Below, piece after piece: positions 17,947 through 29,609 of a stretch of DNA of 64,000 nt (positions are counted from its first letter, which is position 1; the number at the start of each line of letters is the position of its first letter). The position numbers and the translations under genes were made by a program. The stretch is from Cymbomonas tetramitiformis (taxonomy: Eukaryota > Chlorophyta > Pyramimonadophyceae > Pyramimonadales > Pyramimonadaceae): positions 89,620 to 153,619 of the forward strand of contig LGRX02035490.1 of the NCBI GenBank assembly GCA_001247695.2. Direction: 5' to 3'. The notes under the pieces were generated by a model, which made no database searches, was not told where the DNA came from, and saw only the letters and a program-made list of their open reading frames with translations.

Positions 17947-19746
17947 ATGTCTTCATTCGGAAATAACATAGTTGCAAGTACATTTAATGGAAATCAAACT
18001 CCATCTACAAATATTCCTGACCCTTTAACAATTAATCAACTCAATGTAAATCAAATAGGTGATAATTCAAATCCTTGTCAAACAATTCATATGGCTTCAG
18101 ATTTTTTATATCAAAATGATATTGATTTTATTGATAATTCTGATGTAAATAATCAAAGAGAATTTATGAAGTTACAAACTGATGGTGATTTAAATTTAGT
18201 GAATAATATTAATTTTTATGATTTTATTTTAAATAATCCTGCAACTAAATCAAAATTTTCTATAGGTTTAGATGAACTTGATAGTTCTTTTGAAATTAAA
18301 TCTTTAGACCCTGTTTCCCAAACAAGATTGAAAATAGGAGACAATGGTATAAATGAATGGTCATTTATGCAAACAACATTGAATGTAGAACCACTTGGAG
18401 CAGGTGTACTTTTAAATGATGGACCTCTAATTTTAAACACCGGTGATATTACTTTGAATTCTGGAAAATTTATTGGTGACGGTTCTTTGCTTCAAAACCT
18501 TCCTTCCGGGGCTAACCAAAATTTACAATCTGTTACCGACCAAGGAAGTACAACTACCACAAATGATATTTCTTTTACGGGAACCGGAAAACTTATAATA
18601 AATCAAGAAGAATGTGATGGAAATTTATTTAGAATTAAAGCGGGCACAGCGGGTAACGGGTTGGTCTCTATTGGCGAATCGACTCAAAATGATGGTTTTC
18701 CAAATGCAAACCGTTCGGTTTTGATAGGCAGAAATAGTGGGGCTTTTAATTGTTTGAACGATTCAATATGCATAGGCAGCGGGGCCGGCAACAATCAATG
18801 TAATGCTTTCGTCGTGAACGTTGGGGACGACGCAGGGCAAAGCTTTGCTTCCGAGAATTCAGTAAATATCGGAAAATTTGCAGGGGAATATTTGGCTGGC
18901 GAGAATTCTATTAATATTGGTGCTTTGAGCGGTCAAAATTCTTCACAAAGTGCTACGGCTATTGATAATACAATAATTTTGAACGCAAGCGGTCTTGAAC
19001 TTAATGCTGGGGTAAATAATTCTTGTTATATTAGACCTATCCGAGCAAGTCCTGATGTTAGCTCTGGAAGTTTACAATTATATTATGATTCTGCATCAAA
19101 TGAAGTTAGAACCGGTGCAATAAATTCTGGAAGTATTGGTTCATTAAGTCAAGTTTTGGCTGTCGGTAATTCTGGAAATAATATTAATTTAAGCGGTGAT
19201 TTGGATTGTAGTGCTATACGACTTGTAAGTAGCATAGACTGGGCATATCCAACGCCAACAGCATCACTAACGACCTCAGGAATTCCTTTGACAGATTTGA
19301 CAAATGCATATACGGCAACATTACCCACAAGTCCGGTTCCTCATACCGGTGATGTATTTACTTTTAAAAATGATACCGGAGGAACAATAAATGCTGGAGA
19401 TATTGTTCAATTCGACGACGACTTTACTAATGTAAATGGTGTAAAAATATATGCAGCTTCGGCAAGTCAATCTAATCAAAATTGTATGCCTACTGGAGTT
19501 TGTGTTCAAAATTCAAATATAGGAAATTCGTGCTTCGTTTGCACAAAAGGTTTTACAACTTGCAAAGCTCTTGATGGAAGTTATGTCAAAGGTCAAATGT
19601 TGGGTTGTGCCGCGGGAGGTTCAGTCAATTCTTCACAAATTACTACCAATAATGTTGGAATTATCGGTGTGTGTATGGAAAGTAAAGTTATAACAACCTC
19701 GGGTTCAGGATTATTGGTTTGGATTAAACCTGATTTTAAATTGTGA
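17947..19746 (+). CDS. Large fibre protein with trimeric-adhesin-like repeats
   Basis: The 599-aa protein starts MSSFGN. Residues 1-210 form a beta-rich region nearly identical to the fragment C protein at 62861. Residues of about 230-360 contain repeats such as SVLIGRNSG, SICIGSGAG, SVNIGKFAG and SINIGALSG, the hydrophobic-x-IG-x-x-(A/S)G pattern of YadA-head-like left-handed beta rolls found in large DNA virus fibres. An (I/F)ILNASG...IRPIRASP segment follows. The C-terminal 150 residues are a separate domain with several Cys. It is probably a homotrimeric receptor-binding fibre of the PLV virion. The frame is intact. Confidence 0.7.
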   Translation: MSSFGNNIVASTFNGNQTPSTNIPDPLTINQLNVNQIGDNSNPCQTIHMASDFLYQNDIDFIDNSDVNNQREFMKLQTDGDLNLVNNINFYDFILNNPATKSKFSIGLDELDSSFEIKSLDPVSQTRLKIGDNGINEWSFMQTTLNVEPLGAGVLLNDGPLILNTGDITLNSGKFIGDGSLLQNLPSGANQNLQSVTDQGSTTTTNDISFTGTGKLIINQEECDGNLFRIKAGTAGNGLVSIGESTQNDGFPNANRSVLIGRNSGAFNCLNDSICIGSGAGNNQCNAFVVNVGDDAGQSFASENSVNIGKFAGEYLAGENSINIGALSGQNSSQSATAIDNTIILNASGLELNAGVNNSCYIRPIRASPDVSSGSLQLYYDSASNEVRTGAINSGSIGSLSQVLAVGNSGNNINLSGDLDCSAIRLVSSIDWAYPTPTASLTTSGIPLTDLTNAYTATLPTSPVPHTGDVFTFKNDTGGTINAGDIVQFDDDFTNVNGVKIYAASASQSNQNCMPTGVCVQNSNIGNSCFVCTKGFTTCKALDGSYVKGQMLGCAAGGSVNSSQITTNNVGIIGVCMESKVITTSGSGLLVWIKPDFKL

Positions 19747-19762
19747 TATTATAATATATTAT

Positions 19763-21010
19763 ATGTCTTCTTTTGGAAATGATATTGTTTGTAAAAATAT
19801 ACAATGTAATACGGTAAATGGAAATGCTCCAACTGGGGGGTCTACTAAGTGGCAAAACCTACCCGGTGGTAATGATATAGAAAGGACCGTTGGTGACGTA
19901 TACGTAAACAATTTATACGGCAGAGACGTTTTGAATACTTCAATTATAAATTTTCGATATTTGAAAAATATTTTAAATAATGGAAAGGCACAAATTGAAT
20001 TGAAGGATGGAACTGATAATAGTGTTATAATCGTTACAGGCAGTGAACTGCAAGTAAATACAACTTTCGGTTTGATAGTAAACGGTGATGCAAAAATCAA
20101 TGGAAAAACAGAACTGGTCGCACCAGATAATACCACAAATCTTGATTTATTTGGAAATAAAACATCAGGTAATAGTTTCATAAGTTTAAATACCTCAGGT
20201 GTAGATTTATCGAGTGTTTCAACGATATATTTTATAAATTTTCAAACGAAACCTGATTCAGCTGTACCTAAATTTTTTAGTATCAATATGAAAGGTGATA
20301 TAATAGGATGTAATGATATAGAATGCAATAACATTATAATTAATGATCAAATTGTCAACGTTGCACAATCAGGTTCCAAGACAAATTTAGAATTACAAGG
20401 GCCAAAATCTGCTAATTCAACATTTATAGATTTGAATACATCACTGGTTGATGAAGCAGCAGTTGATTCAGTGTATGCTTTGCAGTTTCGAAAACGACCT
20501 GTTATACCATCAAATGAATTTTTTAGAATTATTATGTTAGGTGATATCCGAGGTGCTAATTTAATAAAAGCTGACACTGTTCAAACTCCTTTCGCGGATA
20601 TAAATATTTTGAAAGTAAATAAAGAATTGAATTATGAAGAAATTTCAAGAGTAACTACGCTTTCAGCACCCGGAAATGAAAATATATGAACCATTCAATT
20701 TCCTAATGATAGTTTCATTATTTACTTGGATTTTGCTACTATAGATACTGATGGTACAGACGATATCAAGTTCAAGATAACACACGCCGATACTTCAATT
20801 CAACCAAAGATTGGTACGGAATATTTTTTGAGATGTTCAACGATAACGGTCAATGCCACAAAAGCAAAAAGATTTACATTAAATTCAAGTGTAAATTATA
20901 TTGAAGCTGATAACGAAGTTGAGTTAAGAATAACGGACTTTTCCGGTGAACAATTTGCAAATAACACTTTACGTTTTGTATTGGAATTGATACGTATACC
21001 GTATATTTAG
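19763..21010 (+). pseudogene. Third fibre-family protein, one in-frame TGA
   Basis: The gene starts MSSFGND and is beta-rich with repeats of the type TNL(D/E)L.G.K(T/S).NS. The frame is stopped by TGA at 20687-20689 (after ENI) and continues in the same frame to 21010, ending in a compact beta domain (RFVLELIRIPYI). The total would be about 415 aa. A Trp codon changed to TGA is likely from context, but there is no second copy in the window for comparison. It lies just inside the right inverted repeat. Confidence 0.6.
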
Positions 21011-21070
21011 TAATAAATTTCTTCGGTTTTTTCAGGGGGACAAAAAAGCAGGAAAAAACCTACATATGAA

Positions 21071-21330
21071 TTTATTGTACATTTCTTAAAAGACTCTTTT
21101 ATTTTGAAAAGACTTTTATTGTATGTGTATTGTAATATGTATTTGTATATTGTAAAACATATTTTTACTTATTGTAAATTTATTGTACATTTCTTAAAAG
21201 ACTCTTTTATTTTCAAAAGACTTTTTTATAATAAGTGAATGTTTGTATTGTTTGAATGATATATTTTTACTTATATAAATTTATTGTACATTTCTTAAAA
21301 GACTCTTTTATTTTGAAAAGACTTTTTTTA
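21071..21330. repeat. Subterminal tandem repeat, three copies of about 110 bp
   Basis: The block TTTATTGTACATTTCTTAAA starts at 21071, 21179 and 21290, each time followed by GACTCTTTTATTTT(G/C)AAAAGACTTTT, itself a hairpin with AAAAGA/TCTTTT arms. The 108-111 bp spacing indicates tandem duplication. It lies between the last fibre gene and the inverted repeat; the hairpins may also act as transcript ends. Confidence 0.75.
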
Positions 21331-21414
21331 TAATATGTAAATGATCATAAAATAACTTAAGAACAATTTATAATATATATATGTAATAATATACATCATT
21401 TATATAATTTATTT

Positions 21415-21610
21415 AAGAACTTATTTAAATTTATTTTAGAACTTATTTAGATCTTATTTTGTTACACATTTATTTACGTAATTTATTTATCATTTATTAC
21501 GTAATTTTTTATTGTATATTTATTGTATATTTCCTTGTCATTTTACTTGTCATTTTCTTGTCATTTTTCTTGTCATTTACTTGTCATTTTCCCTTGTCAT
21601 TTCCTTGTAT
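21415..21610. repeat. Right arm of PLV A inverted repeat
   Basis: This is the reverse complement of 3613-3762, including the TTACGTAA blocks and a run of at least six CTTGTCATTTT-like units near 21535-21610. The sequence beyond it (21611-21754) has no gene; it holds a near-palindrome TATGACATATGTCATAGG and repeated CATAGGGTTTT. The next gene of the replication module begins at 21755, outside this arm. Confidence 0.8.
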
Positions 21611-21754
21611 GACTTATGACATATATGCCATAGGGTTATGACATATGTCATAGGGTTTTCATAGGGTTTTTATAGTGATAAAAAAGCGTACCCTATAGTC
21701 GGTTGCTTACTACTACTAACTTAAAAAATAAATATTATAACTTAATTTAATAAA

Positions 21755-22372
21755 ATGATTTCGGTAGTTAAATATGACAATTTTGATATTGAAAAATTGA
21801 GTATTGATAATGTTGATTTTACAAAAATAAAAAGTAAATCTAAACCATATAAGTTTATAAGTATTCAATATGATCAAAAGCCGTTATACTTAGAAACACC
21901 GAAAATGCATTGTCCATTTGGAGTTAACAACTTTGAAGGTAGTGACCGGTATAATATTTCGTTTAATTTAGTTGAAGATATGGAAAATATTATATTAGCT
22001 ATAGAAGATAAAATTGTCAATCATATTTATGAAAATCAAATAAAATATTTTTCAAAAAATACTTTCAAACTTTCAAACTTGAAAGAACTTTTTAATAGCT
22101 CGATCAAAGTAAATCAAAATAAGAATTATTCAAATTTATTTAAATGTCAAATAGATAATGCTGATAGTGATTTATATGATAGAAACACCGGAGAGGATTT
22201 GGAAATTACAAAAGAGAACACAATGAATACAAAAATACAATCTATTATTAGAATTCCTGGATTTTATATAATGAATAAAATGTATGGTATTTCATATAAA
22301 ATTGATCAAATGCTTTTAGATAAAAATAATATTGCAAATGAAAAAATATTTTTATTCACTGATGATATATAA
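21755..22372 (+). CDS. Conserved 205-aa PLV/large-virus protein (DUF5871-like)
   Basis: The protein is almost identical to the one at 61288-61905. The diagnostic block is KPLYLETPKMHCPFG, close to the KPLYLQTP-x-M-x-x-PFG signature I recall from a protein family of large algal viruses (DUF5871; label from memory). The rest has scattered hydrophobic beta segments. A single-stranded-DNA-binding or replication-accessory role would fit its place next to integrase and polymerase, but that is inference. The leader TAACTTAATTTAATAAA is identical in both copies. Confidence 0.7.
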   Translation: MISVVKYDNFDIEKLSIDNVDFTKIKSKSKPYKFISIQYDQKPLYLETPKMHCPFGVNNFEGSDRYNISFNLVEDMENIILAIEDKIVNHIYENQIKYFSKNTFKLSNLKELFNSSIKVNQNKNYSNLFKCQIDNADSDLYDRNTGEDLEITKENTMNTKIQSIIRIPGFYIMNKMYGISYKIDQMLLDKNNIANEKIFLFTDDI

Positions 22373-22383
22373 TAAAGAAATAA

Positions 22384-23541
22384 ATGAGTAAATTAATAAC
22401 CGAGAAACAAATACAAGATTTATATTTAGACCCGGAAATAGGCTTATCAAATATAAGTTCATTCACATCAAAATTAAAAGCAAAAGGTTATAAAGTTACA
22501 CAGAAACAAGTAAAAGAGGCGGTCGAAAAGACTGAAGTTAATGAAACTTTTTCTCAAAAAAAGTAAATAAATAAAAAAGAATTATTTCCAATTTATGGTA
22601 AAGATCCAAACAAAACTTATATTCAGGCAGATTTGGCTTTTATCCCAAAATTGAAAAAACAAAATAGTGGTTTTGCTGTGATATTAACGGGAATTAATAT
22701 AAATACGAGAAAAGGATATGCTTATGGGTTAAAATCAAAAACTATGAAAGATAAAAATAATAAAAATATAGAATCTGCGGAAGGTGTCATTCCCGCAATG
22801 AGAAAATTGATTAAGGATTCCAAAATGAATGTATTAACAACGGACAACGGTAGTGAATTTATAAATAAAGCCATAAAGAAACTTTTGGAAGATAACAATA
22901 TTGAACATTATTTGAACGAACCCGAAGACCATAGTACAATGGGTATGATTGAGAGATTTAACAGAACATTAAAATATAAATTAGAACTTTATTTTAAAAG
23001 TAAAGATACCGTCAATTGGATTAATAAATTAGATACTATTGTAAATAATTATAATGAAACGAAAAATGTAGGAAATATAGATAAGTCTGCACCAAATGAT
23101 ATGAATGAAGATAGAGTATTAAGAAATATTTTATTAAAAAGAAATATATTAACAAAACTACTTTCTAAAATTGATATTAAACCTGGAGACAAAGTTAGAA
23201 TTAAAATTAAAACCAAAATTTTTGATAAAGAAACTCAACGATGGTCAACTAAAATTTATAAAGTTAAAAAAATGGAAGGCTTGACTTATGTAATAGAAGA
23301 CAACAACGAAACTTTAGCAAGAAAATATAAACCAAGAGAATTGCTCGAAGTGAAAGGTAATGTTTCAAATCAAAGTAAAAATAAAGATGCACCTACCGTG
23401 AAAGAATTAGTAACAAAACAAAATAAAAAAGAAAGAAAAACTAAAAAGGAAGGAATTTCAGCTTCAAATAGATTATCTAAAAGAACTCGTAGTCAAAATA
23501 AAAACAATAATAATGATTATTTAGAAATTGATTTAAGATAA
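22384..23541 (+). pseudogene. PLV A integrase (DDE/rve type), one in-frame stop
   Basis: Retroviral-type integrase that would insert the viral DNA into the host genome. An N-terminal helical part (22384-22563) is followed by TAA at 22564-22566, and the same frame then encodes the catalytic core. Candidate catalytic residues are Asp at 22630 (QADLAF), Asp at 22843 (TDNGSEF) and Glu at 22951 (MIERFN), with exactly 35 residues between the last two, as in D-D-35-E enzymes. The C-terminal part is basic and ends RSQNKNNNNDY..., possibly with a chromodomain-like SH3 region around LARKYKPRELLEV. The end overlaps the convergent polymerase gene by 9 bp. Confidence 0.85.
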
Positions 23542-26500
23542 GTTATATCCCTCAGGTCGTAATTGATATGGGTTTATTTTATCAACTTCTTCCAATTGAT
23601 CTTGTATGTCTTCATACTCTAAATTAAGTTCGTCCAAGGTACCTTTTAAATTTTCAGTCCAACCTTTAGAATATACCTTAGTTTCAACCCTTGTTTCCAA
23701 CCCTTGTGGACATAATACTTCTTGCTTGCCATTTCTTTTCCGTTTTCTAATCACATTATATGTTAACTCAGCATGTTTATCATCAATTTTATCAGTCAAA
23801 TTCTTAACCATACGTACCATTGATTCGTGATTAATAATTTTACTATTTTGGTGTGATAAATAAAATCCCTTACTTTTGGTAAGAGGCTCAGCATTTGAGA
23901 ATTTTAGTGTATAGCTTTTCGGTCCAGTAGCTGCATATTCTATACATTCCTTACCTTCTAACTCGTCAGTCAATTCTCCTAAGAAATCACCTAAATCATT
24001 TTTATATACATGGTCATTAACACCTTCTTTTTCAATATATATACAAGAGTCGGTATCAGTATATAATACATCGTCAAACCCAACCTTTTCACACAAATCA
24101 TACAACTTTAATCTTGCATACGCGGTTGTAAATACCCCTATGATTTCACTTGTTGAGCACTTGTCCGGACCCTCAAAATATTCATCTTTGAAACGATAAT
24201 TCATAATACATTTCTCATTTCCTTCGATACCCGCAAATTCGTAATTCATTTCATATTCTTCGTCAAACACCATTGCATAAAAGTCGCTTGGTTCATTTAT
24301 GATTTTAGTTTTCATTTTGTTTAATTGTTGTACCCATTTCCCCCAAAGTGAGCATAAAAAAGCTTTGTCACCGCTCGCTTTCCTGGATTTTTCTTGATTT
24401 GAGATTTGTCTAAAAGAATACCTTCTCTTTCAAAATATTGTTGAATGTACTTATCTTTATCCATTTCAGTTTTAACCCATTCAGGGTATCCACTTGCTTC
24501 TTGTTTGATTTTCAAAAACTTGTTTACATAAGGTGCAAATAATTTTGTGCTACGCTCTTTCCGATGTCTAATTTCATATATTTCCAATAATTCATATCCC
24601 ATATCGATTGCTTTATCAACTTCAATCGTTGACCAAGTACCTTCTTGTTCATATAAAGTGAATTTCAATTTTCAATTGTCTCTACATGGAAGAACCGGAA
24701 ATTGTAAATTTGATTTACAATAGATAACACCGAAAAACTTTTCAGTTTCATTTTTATACCTCGATAAATATTCTTTAACCGAAACATTTTTAAATTGTTC
24801 ATCAAAGCCTATAGGATACTCACAATATTTCATAACCCAAGGGTATAAAGAAGTAAAGTCGAGATACCTCAATGTTTCACCAAATTTTCTTTTGTAATAC
24901 AATTGTTCAGTGTTTATTCTACCCCCAAAAAATGCATCTCTAATTACAAGATCAGGTTTAAATATTTTCATAAAGTCAATTACTGATTTTTCATTTAATT
25001 TATCACTCTTCCAATCACAATCCCAAATATCTTCAACAATGTAACCCATATTTTTTAATTTTTCTTTTTTCTCCTCAGTTTTTCTATGTAAATCACCAAA
25101 TGTGATATTAGAGTCTCTTGATACATTCACTTTTTGGTTTGGGTTATAAATTGCAGGATTTCCGTGAAATCGATCACCATTAAATTCGAATATTTCATTT
25201 GTTTCCTCGCAATAACCGTCCGCTATGAAGTTTGTTTTTGGAATTTTATATTCTCTAATTATTTTGATACCTTTAGAATGTTCCAAATAATTGATCCATT
25301 CAGCACACACTTTACTTTGTTTCTTAATTCTATAATATCCAATGCTTTTTTTAGGCATAATGTCTTTTCGATGAATATGTTGGGCAGTCGATGCAATGGT
25401 CATAAAGTTGAAAGGGTCGGTTTCACATGCTTCCAACAAAACACTACGATATTCCAAGCAGGATTTTCGAAGTATTAAAACATCATTTGAACAATTCTTT
25501 CGCAATTCATTTTTATTATTCCAAACAAAATTTTTGTCATCACATTTTTCATTATACCAAATATCGATTTTTTCTTTATCTTCACATTTCATTTGTTTTG
25601 GACAAAAATGGTGTCTACTAGGTATTTTTCCGGTATAATTCCAATTTTCCTTTTTATTAAAAAGATGAGGATAATACCCTTTTTCTACATCATTTTCTAA
25701 ACCCCATGTTTTTGGTAACTTTGCAAGACCACAACTAAAATGATTTATCGAGTCAATCAGTGTGACTCCTAAATAGGTCAATTTGATTATTTTATTTCCA
25801 ACTCTAATAATTTCTGGCATTTTTTTACTATCATCGAATTGATGCATTACTAATATTGCTTCAAAAATGAGCAAGAAATCATAAGATTTACCATTGTGAG
25901 CAATGAAGGCGTAACCCTTGTGCTTTGCATTAAATAGAAATTCTAAAAAAGAATGCATGTCATAATGCTCAAATCCTTCGACCAAATTGTCTTTGCTCTT
26001 TGGATTTTTTGTGTCATCTAAATATTGAGTAATTGATAAATTCATATGATGTTTATAATGAAACTCTTGTGTACATTCGAAATCGAAAAAGGCAAGTTTT
26101 TCAATTGGGTCCTTTTTATTTACTTGTTGAATATAACATTGATGATGATTTAAGTCGCAATATTGTTCACAATTCTTACATGTCGAATGACCACATATAT
26201 GTTTAATTTTAGTTTCATAATGTGTATGACATTCTTTGCAATAATGTACTTTATCACATGTAGATTTTAGATGATGGTTATAACAATCATTATTAAAAAA
26301 CCATCGGTTACACTTTTTACAATATATTTTATTTACTAAATTTTTGTTATATTGATTTTTCTTATCTTTAAACATACATTTAGTACTAAAACACCGTGGA
26401 CATGATTTTGAACGAGTATCTAAAAATGCAACGATGTTGGTAATTGGTTCATAATGTTCTTGTTCAGCGTCATAACATATAAAGTATACATTTTTGTCAT

Positions 26501-27532
26501 CATCAAATATTTGGTTGTCACCACTAGGATAAATTTTACGTTGTCCAACAACACTATGCTCTTGATAAACAACAATATGTGCATTTAATGCTTTCTCATA
26601 TATTGGAATGTCTCTCAAAACATCAATTTGCTTATGAGGGTCGATACCGACTAATTTTCTAATTTCATTTCCTAATTTTGTCCGTGTTTGTGGTCTTTTA
26701 ACGTGAATCAACGTTTTCCAAAATGTTTTGTTGGTTTCTTTACAATGTAAATGTTGTAAAATAGCTAGAGAAATATCAAGACATTGATTATTATTGTTGT
26801 TCAATGTAATACAACTTTTCTTTTTGAATCGTTCTTCTTTATTTCTCGATTGTGGATTCGCCGAACCACCTTTAATAGCTTTAACGGTGTGGACAAAGAG
26901 AGTAATACTTTTAATAAACCCATGTTCTTTTAATTTTTCACTTTGAGCTATTTTTTCGATAGCTTTTTGCAAATTTTTAGGATGATAACCTAAATAAATG
27001 TCATCATTTTTTATTACATAATTATCTTCAAATTGTAACTCAAATGATATCAATTGTTTGTCATCACTTGATGCTTCGGGAACAAATCTACGTAAACCTT
27101 TTATTTCGAATAAATTGAAATCTATTGGACCATACACATCTACGGACGTTTTGAACTTTTCGATGTACTTAGTGCGTTTATTATTTTTGATTTCTTTAAC
27201 ATTTTTAATATCAGTTTTTACATTATTTACAAATTTGTTAATCTTTTCATTTTTCTTTTTATTTATATTTTTCGTGAAATTTCACGGTATTTTTTGAAAG
27301 TTTTAGATTTTTTATTATATTTGTTTTTAATTTCTTTTTTCAACGATTTTTCATATTCATTTTTTGTAATAATTTCTTTAGATTTTTTTCTTCCATTTAT
27401 TATTTTAAAACTTTCTAGAATATCTTGTAAATCAGCAAAATCTTTTCTAGTTTTTGCATCTTTTATTTCAATGTTTAAAGCTTTCCATTGTCTAGGTGTT
27501 AGTTTGATATTTGAGGTGTTAAGTTTGGACAT
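23533..27532 (-). pseudogene. PLV A protein-primed DNA polymerase B, three lesions
   Basis: Homolog of 56109-60152. From the N-terminus: a basic region; a Cys-protease-like or OTU-like segment around NNNNNQCLDISLAILQHLHC; zinc-binding CxxC clusters; exonuclease motifs FFDFECT, AHNGKSYDF and CSNDVLIL; a VSR-like endonuclease insertion (EFNGDRFHGNP ... EDIWDCDW); palm motif A (DFTSLYP); and motif C (YTDTDS) near 24050. Lesions relative to copy B are a 1-nt loss in an A run at about 27265, a TGA at 24672-24674 in place of Gly, and a frameshift near 24340 that removes motif B from frame. It would replicate the genome from a terminal protein primer; this copy cannot be fully active. Confidence 0.85.
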
Positions 27533-27606
27533 GGGAGAGGTTTTTATAATATATATAGAAGATTATTTCTTTAAGTTAAACTCGGTTAGTACATTGGACT
27601 AAAATT

Positions 27607-27882
27607 TTACAACAATTTGGAGTACATCTTTAGTAATTCATACTGTTTTGGTATGTCGGATGGTGATTTATTAAGAGCTTGAATCATATCATCAATAGTA
27701 ATATTGTACAATTTAACGGAATTTGCTTTGATAGGCAAACCTCTTTTGATTCGTAAATTTAAGATACGCTGTTTTAAAACTTTATCTTTGTTAGTCTTGT
27801 AATGTTTTGCTACATCTGAATTATTTTTTTCTGCTGATTTTTTATAATAAGTATTTCCAAACTTTGAAATAACCTTCTCCAT
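27607..27882 (-). CDS. Small basic PLV protein next to polymerase
   Basis: The 91-aa protein begins MEKVISKFGNTYYKK at ATG 27882 and is rich in Lys and Asn. A frameshifted copy lies at 55759-56035. It is transcribed in the same direction as the polymerase, upstream of it. A TTATTATATTATAT box sits about 10 bp before the ATG. The sequence looks helical and may bind DNA, for example as a small helix-turn-helix protein (AKHYKTNKDKVLKQRILNL), but I do not recognise the family. Confidence 0.6.
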   Translation of the reverse strand: MEKVISKFGNTYYKKSAEKNNSDVAKHYKTNKDKVLKQRILNLRIKRGLPIKANSVKLYNITIDDMIQALNKSPSDIPKQYELLKMYSKLL

Positions 27883-27941
27883 ATATATTGGATATAATAT
27901 AATAACCAAAAATATTTTTAAATTGTTTAAGTTATATAAAA

Positions 27942-28114
27942 ATGGACATTTTAAACAATTCATGTGATTTTCAAGCATTTGTTTCAGGAATTATTCTTAT
28001 TATAGGGGCTGTTTTTACGGGAATTAGATATAGTCGTTGTGAAACTATAAATTCACCTTGTATAAATTGTAAGAGGAAAATACTAGAACAAGAAGAAAAT
28101 ACTAAAATGTTTAG
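27942..28114 (+). pseudogene. Small one-pass membrane protein, stop lost by 1-nt deletion
   Basis: The counterpart at 55526-55699 is an intact 57-aa protein. The sequence MDILNNSCDF is followed by a hydrophobic segment (FVSGIILIIGAVFTGI) and a C.....SPC..C motif. Here a 1-nt deletion near 28107 removes the stop, so the frame reads on into the next gene at 28158. It is probably a virion membrane or assembly protein; PLVs and large DNA viruses often carry small TM proteins of this kind. Confidence 0.6.
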
Positions 28115-28157
28115 AAATTTTAATTTCTTTTTATATCTATTATATTCTAATAAAACA

Positions 28158-28615
28158 ATGGGTTACCGCAAAGGTGAGAAAATAACAGATGAAAAAACTT
28201 TAGAAAGACTGAAAAATGCAAGATTGAAAGCTTTAGAAGTACGAAAATTGAAAGCCGAAGAAAAGAAAATATCAAAATTGCAAAAGATCTTGAAAAACAA
28301 AAAGAAATGTTAGATGCAAAAGAAGTAATAAAAAATCACCGGAAACCCGAAGAAGACGAAGTGGAAGTTGAACAAGAAGTTCGTAAAAAAAAAGTTGTGA
28401 AAAATAAAAAAAGTACAAATAAAAAACCAAAAGTTATTATTGAGGAAATACATGAAAGTTCTAGTTCTAGCGAAAGCGAACCGGAAGTTATAGTCAAAAA
28501 GAAAAGAATTTCTAGAAAGAAAAGTAATAAATATATAGATAATAGCCCTCAATCACCTCAACAAACCAATACTCATTATGATAAAGCTTATAGATCATTA
28601 TTTCCTGAACTTTAA
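28158..28615 (+). pseudogene. Basic coiled-coil PLV protein, frameshifted
   Basis: This corresponds to the intact 154-aa protein at 55013-55477. The N-terminus MGYRKGEKITDE, a Lys/Glu coiled coil, a Ser-rich acidic block (SSSSSESEPE), a basic KKKRISRKK patch and the C-terminus YDKAYRSLFPEL are all present, but the frame shifts near 28300. The basic patches suggest nucleic-acid binding or nuclear targeting. It directly precedes the packaging ATPase in both copies. Confidence 0.65.
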
Positions 28616-28633
28616 TATTAATAGAAAACTTAA

Positions 28634-29150
28634 ATGTTACAAACTCAAAAATTAAAAAATAAAGATTACGAAATAAAATTACCAAAAGGAGAAGCATTTA
28701 ATATAAATACAGACAGTGATTTTATTAATATGCATTCCGTAGTTCTTGCAATAGCAAAACGAGGAGTAGGTAAGACTTGCAGCTTTTCTAATTTATTAAG
28801 ATTGATGAAACAAAATAATGCATTAGACCGGTTAATTTTGGTAAGTCCTACTTTTCACAATAATGCACATTATTTTAAAGATTTACCATTGGACAATGAA
28901 GATATATTGGAACCTTCAATTGAAGCCCCCCAAAAAATAGAAGAAATTCTTGACACCGAAGCTCAAGAATACGAAGAATATCATGAAAAGTTGAAAAGAT
29001 GGAAGAAATTGAATAAAATGTTAAAAGATAAAACAAAATCAATTCACGATATTTCAAATGAATTATTAATTGAATTTGAGGACACAATGTATAATCCACC
29101 GGAACATAAATATAATGGGAAAAAGCCGGTGATTGTGGTTTTATTAGATG
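28634..29150 (+). pseudogene. Packaging ATPase of PLV A, truncated by LTR insertion
   Basis: The first 171 codons match the intact copy at 54083-54994, including the Walker A motif (AKRGVGKT) and most of Walker B (VIVVLL). The gene is cut at 29151 by an LTR just where the acidic DD of Walker B should follow, and the rest of the gene is not found anywhere downstream on this strand. The product would be inactive. Confidence 0.9.
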
Positions 29151-29609
29151 TGTGCTAGGAGGCAAGCACAAGAGCAAGAAAAACGGCTAAGTACAAAACG
29201 CAAGAGTACTCAGTACGGAGTACAGTAGGACCGATCAGAATGATGTTGATGTGAGGTGCCTAGCCTGTTGTACGGAGTACTCAGTACAGTTGAGTTATGG
29301 AAAGAGTTCCTGAATGTATAAGAACTCTAAGTGTAACCAGTTTCGGGGATGAGAACTGAACCGAGAATTGTAACATAAAAAGCCGTAACTGCTGTATATT
29401 GTGTATTGAAAGCATGCACTTGAAAGCAAAAGCATAACTATAAAGATTTACGAAACCGAAGTCTTGTAGTAATAACTTGAAGGATTTACGAAACCGAAGT
29501 CCGATAGTTGACCAAACGTAATCATACCTCGTGCGGTCGTTTAATAGCTAGTAATAGTTAAGCCCGAAAGTGTAAAGAAGAGAAGAAACTGGAGTGGTAG
29601 CCTCCTACA
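29151..29609 (+). mobile_element. LTR of GC-rich retroelement E2, same family as E1
   Basis: The 459-bp sequence starts TGTGCTAGGAGG and ends CCTCCTACA, nearly identical to 11894-12319. It carries a short internal duplication (GATTTACGAAACCGAAGTC at about 29450 and 29484) that is single in E1. It disrupts the packaging ATPase gene. A matching 3' LTR is not present before the next recognisable element. Confidence 0.8.

Noticed and set aside
21611..21700. Telomere-like TAGGGTTTT repeats near 21640 and 62640
   Set aside because: Only two or three scattered units occur, not a tandem array, so a telomere or interstitial telomere cannot be claimed.
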